Of a stretch of 42,950 nucleotides of DNA, positions 24,894-33,700 are shown piece by piece. This DNA is from Candidatus Latescibacterota bacterium (GTDB lineage: Bacteria > Latescibacterota > UBA2968 > UBA8231). Each line of letters opens with the position of its first letter. Position 1 is the stretch's first letter. The position numbers and the translations under genes were made by a program. The stretch is from assembly GCA_022820485.1 (NCBI GenBank), contig JAJEFJ010000046.1:1-42950 (forward strand), given 5' to 3'. Under the pieces are notes generated by a model. That model did not search any database. It was not told where the DNA came from and was given only the letters and a program-made list of their open reading frames with translations.

Positions 24894-25415
24894 GTGAACT
24901 TCAAAGGACATGTCTTGGGAGGAGTCGTCACGGGAACCGGAGTCGCGATAGGCGCGGTTTCCACCGGCTATGTCGCGCCCGACGACCTGACGACCCAAGC
25001 TGCTGTCGTCGGCACCGCGCTGTTTTTCTCCCTCTTTCCCGACTTGGACACGGCTTCAGTGGCGCAGCGGTGGTTTTTCCGCGGCGTCTTCTGCGTCTTG
25101 CTCTATCTGGGCTGGACCGAACACTACGAGTTGGCGACTATCGTGGGCCTCTTGTGCGTCCTACCGCTCTTGGACCACCACCGCGGCTGGACGCACTGGA
25201 AGATCAGCCCGTTCATCACCGTAGGGGTGCTGGGCACGAGTTACGAATACTGGCGGGCGCGGCAGGCGTTTCTGGGAGAATTCACCTGGGATAACGTACA
25301 CGCCCTGCTGGAAGGGCACGTGGTGTTCTTTATTGCCTGCATCGTCGGTTGGTACACCCACCTGTTGCTAGACGGGTGCTTCAAGGTATTCCCCACCAGC
25401 CAAGACCACCACTGA
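24894..25415 (+). CDS. YdjM/DUF457-type membrane metal-dependent hydrolase
   Basis: A 173-residue integral-membrane protein of the DUF457 (YdjM-like) family. Metal-binding residues are seen in 'FKGHVLGGVVTG', 'LFPDLDTASVAQRWFFRG' and 'LLDHHRGWTHW' (the HRxxTH signature). About four hydrophobic spans are visible. The start is GTG 24894 with GGA-type bases just upstream; no better start lies nearby. It follows rlmN by 10 bp. Members are annotated as inner-membrane metal-dependent hydrolases, but the substrate is unknown for most, including this one. It converges on the GerW-like gene with a 6-bp gap. Confidence 0.85.
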   Translation: MNFKGHVLGGVVTGTGVAIGAVSTGYVAPDDLTTQAAVVGTALFFSLFPDLDTASVAQRWFFRGVFCVLLYLGWTEHYELATIVGLLCVLPLLDHHRGWTHWKISPFITVGVLGTSYEYWRARQAFLGEFTWDNVHALLEGHVVFFIACIVGWYTHLLLDGCFKVFPTSQDHH

Positions 25416-25421
25416 GGCGAC

Positions 25422-25802
25422 TTAGTCGCTCTCGGCCTCGGCCTTGGCGTCTTTCTCTTTGTTCTTGCTGACGAACTTCTTGATCTTGCCAATGGCCTCG
25501 GGCACCAGCGCGATGATCTGATTCCAACCGGCCTCCTGATCGCCGATGGACGCCACCTGCACCCTGCCGTCGGCATCGACGATGAGGAAGGCGATGGGTT
25601 CGATGTTCGCGCCGCCGCCCGTCCCGCTCTGCCCCTTGCCCTCCAGCCCGCCACCGGCCCCAAAGCCAAACGATATTTTCGATACCGGAATAATGGTCAA
25701 GTCGCCGGCCTGAAACGGCTGCCCGATGACGGTTTCGGTTTGCACGATGCGGTGCAACTCGCCCAAGACGCGCTCGACTAGGGATTCTACGGACGATGCC
25801 AT
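25422..25802 (-). CDS. GerW (YtfJ) family protein
   Basis: A 126-residue protein with the GerW/YtfJ core: 'TVIGQPFQAGDLTIIPVSKI', then the Gly-rich 'SFGFGAGGGLEG', then a loop 'SGTGGGANIEPIAFLIVD', and an acidic/lysine tail. In Bacillus subtilis GerW is needed for spore germination, but the family is widespread in non-sporulating bacteria, where its role is unknown. The ATG at 25802 has a strong GAGGAG 7-8 nt upstream; a longer reading from 25874 overlaps the DUF2953 gene. It lies 16 bp downstream of that gene, the same order as ytfI-ytfJ in Bacillus. Confidence 0.85.
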   Translation of the reverse strand: MASSVESLVERVLGELHRIVQTETVIGQPFQAGDLTIIPVSKISFGFGAGGGLEGKGQSGTGGGANIEPIAFLIVDADGRVQVASIGDQEAGWNQIIALVPEAIGKIKKFVSKNKEKDAKAEAESD

Positions 25803-25818
25803 TGAAAAGCTCCTCGAC

Positions 25819-26475
25819 TTAGTTCGGGGTGCGGAAGCGCGCGGCCAACAAGCGGTATGCCACCTGCAAGCCAAAGCGCCCTAAAAGCAAAATTAACAAG
25901 CCCAAGTGCAAATGAGCGACCAAATCCAAGCGGCCAAAAGCCCCTGCACGCACGAAATCCGGGCTGACGTTTATTTGCACCTTTCCCTTGTGCGCGGCAA
26001 CCGCCTGTAAATAGCCATAGACTCGCCCAGTTTGGGCCGGGTCGGCCAATCCCAAACGGCCTTGGGCCCGCAGCTTTTTCAGCCGAATGATGCGCGGCAG
26101 GCTCGCCAATAGCTTAAGACTGGGCTTGATCAGCAGGCGCACGAGCGGGCGCAGGTTCCGTTCACTGGCTTTAGGCGCGGCCTCTCGCTTGGCTTTTCGC
26201 CGTGCTCTTCGCCTGCGCTTTGCTTGGGTCCGCAGCGGCAGGTAGGGGTACGGCAGGAGTTGCCCCAAGAGCACGGGCGCGATGCGCAGGCCCTTGGGGC
26301 CCCATCGCAGCCCAAGCCCTAGCCCTCCCCAGAAAAAGGACAGCCGCACTCCCCATTCCCAAGACTCTGGAAGCCCCTCGCGCTGACAGCGCAAGGCAAG
26401 GGCCATAGGGGCGCACAACGCACCAAGGCCGAGCACACCCAACGCACCCAATGCGGGTAATAGCCAGTCTAGCAT
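25819..26475 (-). CDS. DUF2953 domain protein (YtfI-like)
   Basis: A 218-residue protein with an N-terminal hydrophobic segment ('MLDWLLPALGALGVLGLGAL'), a basic Arg/Lys-rich middle and a C-terminal part with 'VYGYLQAVAAHKGKVQINVS'. That end, with the following strands and the helix 'HLHLGLLILLLGRFGLQ', is typical of DUF2953. The family is membrane-associated. The ATG at 26475 places the hydrophobic segment at the N-terminus; readings from 26514 add 13 residues. Its neighbour is a GerW-family gene, the same pair as ytfI/ytfJ in Bacillus, which supports the weak domain call. Function outside sporulation is unknown. Confidence 0.7.
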   Translation of the reverse strand: MLDWLLPALGALGVLGLGALCAPMALALRCQREGLPESWEWGVRLSFFWGGLGLGLRWGPKGLRIAPVLLGQLLPYPYLPLRTQAKRRRRARRKAKREAAPKASERNLRPLVRLLIKPSLKLLASLPRIIRLKKLRAQGRLGLADPAQTGRVYGYLQAVAAHKGKVQINVSPDFVRAGAFGRLDLVAHLHLGLLILLLGRFGLQVAYRLLAARFRTPN

Positions 26476-26575
26476 AAAGAGGGACCCGGCTTTTTCTGCC
26501 ACGCCGCGTTCCAATCCGTGCGTCTGGGAAGCTGCATAGCGGCGACCAAGGCGACAATCACAACAAAGGGATAGT

Positions 26576-26587
26576 TAAGCTAGCTTA
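26576..26587. promoter_or_regulatory. 12-bp palindrome upstream of DUF2953 gene
   Basis: TAAGCTAGCTTA is a perfect 12-bp palindrome located about 100 bp upstream of the DUF2953 start and 183 bp from the divergent gene at 26770. It could be an operator for either side. Nothing else supports this. Confidence 0.3.
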
Positions 26588-26650
26588 CAACCTAGCGGCG
26601 CGCACTGGTCCAGTCAAGCCTTTCTACGGATGCAGGCAGGGGATCCTGTC

Positions 26651-26720
26651 TTGACAGCACCCCCCTCGTACGTTAGGCTTAAATAAGACGTAAGTTACAG
26701 TTAAAAAGTGAGTTAGGCTT
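26651..26720 (+). promoter_or_regulatory. possible promoter and 9-bp direct repeats upstream of 592-residue gene
   Basis: TTGACA (26651-26656) is followed after 17 nt by TAGGCT (26674-26679), a weak -10 box. GTTAGGCTT is repeated at 26672-26680 and 26712-26720, exactly 40 bp apart, which is about four helical turns and is compatible with a regulator binding both sites on one face. The rest of the 294-bp gap (26476-26769) shows no gene. Confidence 0.35.
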
Positions 26721-26769
26721 TTTTGGTTAAAGGGCTAATAAGCGGCAATAGCGACAAAGGGCGAACCGA

Positions 26770-28548
26770 ATGGCAACCCGAGGGACAGTAGGAAGGCGCG
26801 TCCTTCAAGGCAAAGATTATGGCATTTATTGGCGCGGGCTAGGGGTAGTCATCGCGCTGTGGGCGGCCGTGGTGCCGGCGAGCGCCCGCTCGACGCTCAG
26901 TGCGCGCCTAGACCAACCGGCGATTGCTGGACCAGCGTTGGACCAGCAGTCCATTCTCTATCTGCACTACTTTCCCGGCGATGGCGAAGCCATAGTCAGC
27001 GCGGGCCTACGGTGCCTCGGCAACGCGCAGTTGCACAGCGTCCGCTCGGCATTAGGCAAGGCGCGGCTAGAGGCAGCATCAATCAGTATAGACTATGCAG
27101 CGCGGCCTTTGGCCGGAGAACACATCGACACCCTCTACATCGACCTAGCCGCCGCTGAGCTGGGAACAATCGGCTGGACCGCGACAATTCACTCCTCGCT
27201 CGACCCACAGGGCGCTCCGGCCCACCAGACCGAATTCGACCTAGCGGTGCGCCCGCCGCCAGCCATTTCGTGGTCCATTGAGCCACAGCGGGTCTATCAG
27301 GGCGAGCGCTTTGACTTGCGCGCGATTGTGCGCTTTGACGAGGCCGCTGGGCCACCCTTAGAAGAACTGAATTGGAACTGGCCGCCGGAACTGAACTGGC
27401 CGGAGGGCGACACCCCACAGCGCTGGGAGGGTAGCTTGGCCCCTGGGCAGGCCGATACGCTCTCTTGGATAGTACAAGTAGCTCCAACTCACCTCGGCCC
27501 CCTACCCTTGGCGGTCACTGCGCGAGTCTCCGGCCAGAGTCCAGTGGACTTGGCGACCCAGCACTTGCAGGTGGACCCGCTGCCCGCGATGGCCTTGGAG
27601 CCTGGATTTATGATGGCGTTGGAAGCTGGATTTATGGAGGTGGGCAAGCGCGGGCCAATCACCTGTATATGGCGCAACGAAAGCGCCAGCCCCATCGGCC
27701 TTGCGGCCCTGCGCCTGCAAGTTGCGCCAGCGTTCTCGGATGTCTCCTTGGTGGAAGGGCCACCGGGCGCGGCTCTCGTCCGCAGCGACGAGGAAGCCGC
27801 ACCGAGCCTACTGGTCAGCGGCTTGGATAGCTTGGACGCGGGCGCAGCGATTCGGGTGACGCTCGAAGCTGTACCCCAGCGCCCAGGGCCTTTTACTTGG
27901 CAGAGTGCCTGTAAGCCCGTGGGGCGGGATCACTTTATTCCCCTGCACGGCGCGAACACGGTGCGCGTGGTATGGCCAGGAACGGCCCAAGCCCGAGGCG
28001 GCGCACAGCAAACGCCCACGGACTTGCAGTTGATCAATCAAGCCTTTGTCCGTGCCCTAGACCACCAAATGGATGCCCTCCCTCTATCCCCGGGTACGCG
28101 ACTTTTCCTCCAAGCCGAAGACGAAAAGAACGAGGCCAATTGGGTCGTTGAGGACGCCCTGATCGAGACCTTGCAGCAGCGAGGCTATCAGGTGCTAGTG
28201 CGCCAGCCGGAAGAAGCGCTAGCCGACGTGGTGTACTATCGGCTGGTCAGGGCGCGCGTGGTGTACTCGCCAGCACCCCGGCGGCTACTTTTCTGGGGCA
28301 ACGAACAACGGCGCGAGGCGTATGGCGACCTCTTTCTCAGAATAGAAACAGCCACCGACCACATCGTGCGCTGGGACCGCCGCGTCCAAGCCTATAGCGG
28401 GGATTTGGTATCGAAGGGATTAAGTGGGGTCTTAGGTGGGGATGACATGGTCGAACAAACGGTACTCAAACCAGAAAACAAAGCCATCGTGCGCGGCCTA
28501 TCGGCCGGCATTCTCGGCGGGCTATTCTACATCTTTTTCGTTTTGTAG
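26770..28548 (+). CDS. unrecognised envelope protein with Ig-like region
   Basis: A 592-residue protein that I cannot assign to a family. It has a signal peptide or anchor (residues 20-41, 'YWRGLGVVIALWAAVVPASA'). A beta-rich region of two or three Ig-like or BatD-like segments follows ('ISWSIEPQRVYQGERFDLRA', 'GKRGPITCIWRNESASPIGL'). The C-terminal third is alpha/beta ('WVVEDALIETLQQRGYQVLV', 'DVVYYRLVRARVVY'), and a terminal hydrophobic helix ('GLSAGILGGLFYIFFVL') could anchor it in the inner membrane. A 24-bp tandem duplication (27589-27636) inserts a second 'MALEAGF' copy. The ATG at 26770 has only AAAGGG as a weak ribosome binding site. It converges on PBP1A with a 3-bp gap. Confidence 0.75.
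   Translation: MATRGTVGRRVLQGKDYGIYWRGLGVVIALWAAVVPASARSTLSARLDQPAIAGPALDQQSILYLHYFPGDGEAIVSAGLRCLGNAQLHSVRSALGKARLEAASISIDYAARPLAGEHIDTLYIDLAAAELGTIGWTATIHSSLDPQGAPAHQTEFDLAVRPPPAISWSIEPQRVYQGERFDLRAIVRFDEAAGPPLEELNWNWPPELNWPEGDTPQRWEGSLAPGQADTLSWIVQVAPTHLGPLPLAVTARVSGQSPVDLATQHLQVDPLPAMALEPGFMMALEAGFMEVGKRGPITCIWRNESASPIGLAALRLQVAPAFSDVSLVEGPPGAALVRSDEEAAPSLLVSGLDSLDAGAAIRVTLEAVPQRPGPFTWQSACKPVGRDHFIPLHGANTVRVVWPGTAQARGGAQQTPTDLQLINQAFVRALDHQMDALPLSPGTRLFLQAEDEKNEANWVVEDALIETLQQRGYQVLVRQPEEALADVVYYRLVRARVVYSPAPRRLLFWGNEQRREAYGDLFLRIETATDHIVRWDRRVQAYSGDLVSKGLSGVLGGDDMVEQTVLKPENKAIVRGLSAGILGGLFYIFFVL
27589..27636 (+). repeat. 24-bp imperfect tandem duplication in coding region
   Basis: Two adjacent 24-bp units (27589-27612 and 27613-27636) differ at three positions. 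They are in frame and encode the near-identical octapeptides MALEPGFM and MALEAGFM in the linker between Ig-like segments of the 592-residue protein. Confidence 0.85.
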
Positions 28549-28551
28549 TCT

Positions 28552-30786
28552 TCAAAACCTCTGGATGCGCCTAGGGGCCTGTTCTTGGGGCCGCCCATGT
28601 AGAGGGCACGTGCCCGGCAGGACTTCGCCAGCGATGAAGAGCTCCACTCGCTGATCGGGACAAAAGCGAGTGGCGACCTTGTTGGATTCATTGCAGACTG
28701 CGCGGCGCACGACGAGGTCCGCTGGGTACTCAAACCCGCGGTTTCTCAGGCTGCGATAAGGCTCCACGCTCGCATACACCTCCTTCATAAACTCCGCCCA
28801 CAACGGCAGGGCCGCCGCCGAGCCGGCCTGCCTCGGCCAGAGACGCAGGCTGGGGTCGTCTATCCCGACCCAGACTCCGGCTACAAGATGGGGCGTAAAG
28901 CCGATAAACCACGCATCCGTGTAGTCATTGGTCGTGCCGGTTTTACCGGCTGCTTGGGGCCGAAAATCGTACTTTGTGCGGATGCCGTATCCAGTGCCGC
29001 CAGCTTCATCGACGACCGAGCGCAGCATGTCCGCGACAATTACGGCCACGGCCGGCCGCAGTACCTCCTGCTTGCGCCCGCTTTCCTTCGTAAAAAAGAC
29101 ATCGCCGTCCTTGCGTTCCAAGCCGCTGATCGCCATCGGCTCGACATGGATGCCTTTGTTGGGAAAGACCGCGTATGCCGCCACCAAGTCGAGAAGTAAC
29201 ACCTCGCTGGTGCCGACGCCAATAGAGGGAATGGCTTGGATGGGCGTGGATATGCCCATATTGCGGGCATAACTCCCAATCAGGGCCGGGCCGAGTTCGT
29301 CGGCCAACTTAATGGAGATGAGGTTGCGCGACTGTTTCAGCCCTTCGCGCAGCGTCATCGTCCCCTTGAATTTCTTGTCGTAGTTCTCGGGGTCCCAAAA
29401 CCGCTCGCGTCTGTGGTCCCACAGAGTAAAGGCATTGTCGTCGAGCACATCTACCACAAAGCGATTGTTGTCAATAGCAGCCGTGTACACGAAGGGTTTG
29501 AACGCGGACCCAGGCTGCCGTTTGGCTTGGGTGGCGCGGTTGAATTTGCTGTGGCTGAAGTCGCGGCCCCCAATCATGGCCAAGATGTGCCCAGTAGCCG
29601 GATCCATAGCCACGAAGGCGGCTTGGACTACGGCTGAGTCGCGCACACTCCGGGCCGCGCCTACGGCTTTTAGGTACTTATCCACCTTTTCCTGCACCTT
29701 GCTTATTTCAGTATCAAAGTGCTTTTCGGCGATCTGCTGCAAGCGCGAGTCGAGCGTAGTGTGGACCACAAAGCCCTCGCGATAGGTTGCCATGCCAAAC
29801 TCGCGCTGCATCTGCTGGCGGACATATTCGACAAAGTACGGGGCTATGCCATAGGTCTCCTCGTGGCTGCCCCGGCGAGTGGTGATAGGTTCGTTGCGCA
29901 GGGAATCGCGCTCGGCGGAAGTAATCGCGCCATTGTCGGCCATGCTGTACAGCACCAGATTGCGTTGCCTGCGGGCGCGTTCAGGATGGCGCAGAGGAGT
30001 AAAACTATTTGGCCTCGGAAGCAACCCGACGAGCAAGGCACTCTCTTCGAGCGCGAGCTGATTGACTTCGCAGTCAAAGTACAGGCGCGCCGCAGACTTA
30101 AGCCCGTAGGCACCGTGGCCGAAATAGACTGTGTTGAGATACATCGTCATTATCTCGGGCTTGGTGTACAGGCGCTCGATTAAGACGGCGGTGATCTGTT
30201 CGCGGATTTTACGTGCGTATGTGGCCGCCACATCCGCAAAGGAAGCGCTGCTGCGCTGCGTGCCAACTTCGGCGAAGATATTGCGGGCGAGCTGTTGGGT
30301 AAGCGTGCTGGCCCCTTGGCCGACGAGGCGCCGGTCTTTGAGATTGGCCAGCAGCGATCCGGGGATGCGGTATATATCGATACCCCAATGAGAGAAGAAG
30401 CGCCGGTCCTCAGCCGCGAGGAGGGCGGCCTGCATAGACGCCGGGATTTCCTCATAAGTGACGATTTCGCGGTTTTCCTCAAGAAAGTCCTGCAAGTGGC
30501 GGCCATCGGCCGAATATACGTTGGTGACTCGCTTGGGTTGAAAGCTCCATGCGTCGAAGTCGGGCAAGTTGTCGTTGAAAATCAGATAGCCACTCACGCC
30601 GGCAATGGAGTACAAGACGAGGAAGCAAGCGGTGTAGAGTAGCAGCCTCTTGAGCAGTGAGAGCGTAATCGCACCTTTTACCCCTTCTATCACCCTGCCT
30701 AGACGCTCTTTATTAAAATAGAGCAGTAGGAGACGAATCGCGCGTTTCGCCTCTTCTATTGCCCTGCCCAGAAGCTCTCTATTCAT
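28552..30786 (-). CDS. penicillin-binding protein 1A (bifunctional GT51/transpeptidase)
   Basis: A 744-residue class A PBP that polymerises and cross-links peptidoglycan. The transmembrane helix is near residues 48-70. The GT51 domain has 'AAEDRRFFSHWG' (catalytic Glu126) and 'GQGASTLTQQLARN'. The transpeptidase has Ser427 and Lys430 in 'GSAFKPF', Ser486-Arg487-Asn488 and the 'KTGTT' motif at 615-619. The first 48 residues contain an amphipathic tandem duplication of about 22 residues (4-24 and 27-48) in the cytoplasmic tail. A C-terminal extension with Cys residues ('FCPDQRVELFIAGEVLPGTC') is found in many PBP1A proteins. The ATG at 30786 overlaps the end of the upstream lipoprotein gene by 8 bp. 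Confidence 0.95.
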   Translation of the reverse strand: MNRELLGRAIEEAKRAIRLLLLYFNKERLGRVIEGVKGAITLSLLKRLLLYTACFLVLYSIAGVSGYLIFNDNLPDFDAWSFQPKRVTNVYSADGRHLQDFLEENREIVTYEEIPASMQAALLAAEDRRFFSHWGIDIYRIPGSLLANLKDRRLVGQGASTLTQQLARNIFAEVGTQRSSASFADVAATYARKIREQITAVLIERLYTKPEIMTMYLNTVYFGHGAYGLKSAARLYFDCEVNQLALEESALLVGLLPRPNSFTPLRHPERARRQRNLVLYSMADNGAITSAERDSLRNEPITTRRGSHEETYGIAPYFVEYVRQQMQREFGMATYREGFVVHTTLDSRLQQIAEKHFDTEISKVQEKVDKYLKAVGAARSVRDSAVVQAAFVAMDPATGHILAMIGGRDFSHSKFNRATQAKRQPGSAFKPFVYTAAIDNNRFVVDVLDDNAFTLWDHRRERFWDPENYDKKFKGTMTLREGLKQSRNLISIKLADELGPALIGSYARNMGISTPIQAIPSIGVGTSEVLLLDLVAAYAVFPNKGIHVEPMAISGLERKDGDVFFTKESGRKQEVLRPAVAVIVADMLRSVVDEAGGTGYGIRTKYDFRPQAAGKTGTTNDYTDAWFIGFTPHLVAGVWVGIDDPSLRLWPRQAGSAAALPLWAEFMKEVYASVEPYRSLRNRGFEYPADLVVRRAVCNESNKVATRFCPDQRVELFIAGEVLPGTCPLHGRPQEQAPRRIQRF
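30643..30777 (-). repeat. imperfect tandem duplication in PBP1A 5' end
   Basis: Two units at a 69-bp offset (30715-30777 and 30643-30708) encode the similar peptides 'ELLGRAIEEAKRAIRLLLL' and 'ERLGRVIEGVKGAITLSLL'. DNA similarity is high across both, with shared stretches such as GGCAGGG and ATAGAAG. It doubles the short cytoplasmic tail before the membrane helix. Confidence 0.75.
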
Positions 30787-33700
30787 AGTAGCCCTTGACC
30801 CAGCGCGTGTTGTATTCCTGCAAATACTCTAAGTGCGCGCTGGTTTGCGGATAGTGTTCGTGCGCCGGGTACGGGTAGCCGGACATGCCGTGAAAGGGCA
30901 GCGGCCCGACCGTTAGCGAGTGCGCCGAGTGTAGGTCCATGTCCTTGCCGAAGCCATCGGCGTATAGCAAAAACGAGCGCACCAGACCAGCCGCGGGCGG
31001 CGGCAAGGCGGCGAATTCAACGGTCAACTCGTCGCCGTGGAACATGATGACAAAGCGGTCGTCAATGTCCTCGACCAACTCCTCCACCGAACCGAAGCGG
31101 GTGAAGGCTCCGGCGTGGGTGCCCCAAGGCGCTTCTAATTCCAATTGATCGTAGTGGTAGCGAAAGGCAAAAGTGCCCTTGATGGACGTATGGGCTGGGT
31201 AGCCGCGCCAGTGGAGGTCGCTTTGCGCCGGTTGCAGGCGGTGGACCACAAGCGGAACGTCCGCAGCGTCGCCCACCAGCAGTTGGTCCCAATAGAGTGC
31301 GGTATTGGTCTCGATCCGCAGCCGGTAGTCGTCGGACGGAAACAGGCCCGCCAAGTCGAAGAGCGCGTGTTTGGGCAGGCCCGCCGGGCACCCCATATCC
31401 GCGCTGACTTCGATCCAACCCCCCTCGCCGTCGGCTACGGACAAACGCGGCGGATACAGCGACAAGCCGCGCTGCGCCGCGCTCCAATTCGAGGTCGAAT
31501 GCGCGTAATCGACCCACCCGTAGCCAAGCAATACCGGATGGGCAAATTCGGACAGGTCGCCCAAATTCAGCTCTAGCGCATAGTCTTCGGCATAGCCGTG
31601 TATGTCAAGCTGGTCAAACCCGTCGTACCACTCGTCGTCGATCTCTTTCAGGGTAGCCAACACGTCCAGCCCCCGGTGATCGCTGGCGGCTACCGGCGGA
31701 CGCAGACCCCGTAGGGGATACAACTTGAATTCTGGATAGGGCGGCGCAGAGAGCAGACGTTCGTTGGGATATACGTCGAATTCAGGCGGATGATCGACGG
31801 CCACTAGTTCAAGGGCATCGACGTAAATGATTTCCTCTAGCTGGTTAGTCAATTGCAAGACGTAGTGGCCGTCCTTGGGAGCCAGCGGCCCCAACCGAAC
31901 GTACTCGTCAGTGTCGGGCTGATAGTACTGACCCGGGGCGGTCAAATAGCCAATAATAGCCCCCCCTAAAATGTCGGTAACAAAGCGATAGCGCTCGCCG
32001 TCCCAAGCGTAGAGGATCGGGCACGAGGTCCCCTTGCGGTCGAGTTCCGTCAACTCCAGCCGCTGTCCAGCCCCAGTCGCCAACTCGGTCTGGCGCACGC
32101 CCCCAGGCCAGAGGATGCGGATGAATTCGACCGAGTCGCTCTGCGCCAAGCCGAAGTGGAGCACGCCCGCGTACCCTTCGCTGCGAATCTCGCGCTTCTG
32201 GAGGCGGTGGGTGGTTTTCACCTCCACCTTGGCCCCGACGCCGTCGCGATTGCTGTTAAGCCCCTGAGCGGCGATCTCGATCCAGTGCCCCCCCTCGCTT
32301 TGATTGTGCAGCACCCGGCCACCCGCCCAAATATCCACGCGGCCATCGCCGTTGAAATCGGCCACGAGCACAGCCCCACCCGGCTCGTCAATCGGGGATT
32401 GCGGCTGGAACTGACCGTCGTTATAAGCGAGCGGTTGCAGCCGCTCGTCCTCGCAGGCGAGCAAGTCAAGGTCGCCGTCGTTGTCGAGGTCAGCGGGAAG
32501 CAGCGCCCGCCCGCCGGACGCAGCCGACGCTTCAGCCCGGACGAAGGCGCGGCCGGCTTGGTTGATATGCGTTTCCACGGTACCGTTGGCCACGACCGCC
32601 AAATCCATATAGCCGTCTTGGTTGAAATCCTCGACGGCCAAGCCCGCGCCCTGCACGGCACCCAAGCCCAAAGCTTCAGCGATTTCCGCAAACGTGCCGT
32701 CGCGATTGTTGGTTTGCACTTGCAGGCCCTCGGCCGAGAGCAGGACTATATCCACGTCGCGGTCGTTGTCGAGGTCGGAGAATGCCGCGCGGTCAGCCGC
32801 AACCGGATCGACTGGCTGTCCCGTAGCGGCAAAGCGGGCCTCCCCATCGTTGGCCAGCAGCGAGACGCGCGAACCGAGCACTAGCACATCGAGGTCGCCG
32901 TCGTGATCGGCATCACCCAGTGCCACACGGGTCGAAGCCACATACAAGTCTTCGCCAGCAGCCCATTCGCCGTTAGCCGCTCGATAGAGTAAGGTTCCAC
33001 CCGCACCGCTGAACACCAAGTCAGCAGTCCCGTCGTTGTCGAGATCGCCGGAGATCGCTCCAGTCGCCCCAAAGCCATCGGGAAGCGTCGGAGCAGTGAG
33101 CATTTCCCCTGTGCCGCCAGCGTACAAGTGCAAGCCCTCGCCCCCGGCCAAGACATCCGACCGACCATCCGCGTCAAAGTCGCCCAAGGCGGCAAAGTGC
33201 ACCGGGCCAGCCGCCGGGCCAGCCGCGGCAAATGCAAAAGGTCCAGCCACATCGTCCTGACTCGGATCGCCGCCACCAGCGTCGGCCACGGCCTCGGCGT
33301 ATTTGCCCTGTCCCTGATAGGACGAAGAGACGCCTTGGTGGCCAGCTTGGCTGAGCTGGTTGAAGTGCTCCAAGGTGCTTTTCCACTCTTCCTCGCGCCC
33401 AAGCCGCCGGTAGAGATTGGCCAGTCCATAGTACGCCGACACGTTGTAGGGATCGAGGCGGATGGCCTCCTTGAAGTCGGCGATGGCGGCCTCGCCCTCG
33501 TTTAGCTTGGCCCGCATTTGCCCCATGTAGTAGCGCACGTGGGGGTCGTCGCGGTCGGCAGCCGCGACCTTTTGCAGAGCGGCGAGCGCCTTGTCGTGCT
33601 CCCGGCCTTGGGCATTGTAAATCAGGCCCAGCGCGTAGTTGGCGTGGAGGAGGGCGGGGTCGATGGCGAGCGCGGTTTGCAGGGCCGTGGAGGCGCTGTC

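Noticed and set aside
25409..25430. A GCGAC-TTA-GTCGC hairpin between the convergent DUF457 and GerW genes as a terminator
   Set aside because: The stem is only 5 bp, overlaps both stop codons and has no T-run on either strand.
32156..32884. A 242-codon plus-strand frame opposite the FG-GAP region
   Set aside because: It is antisense to repeated Asp-rich blades. The Val/Glu-rich translation is what reverse reading of such repeats gives.
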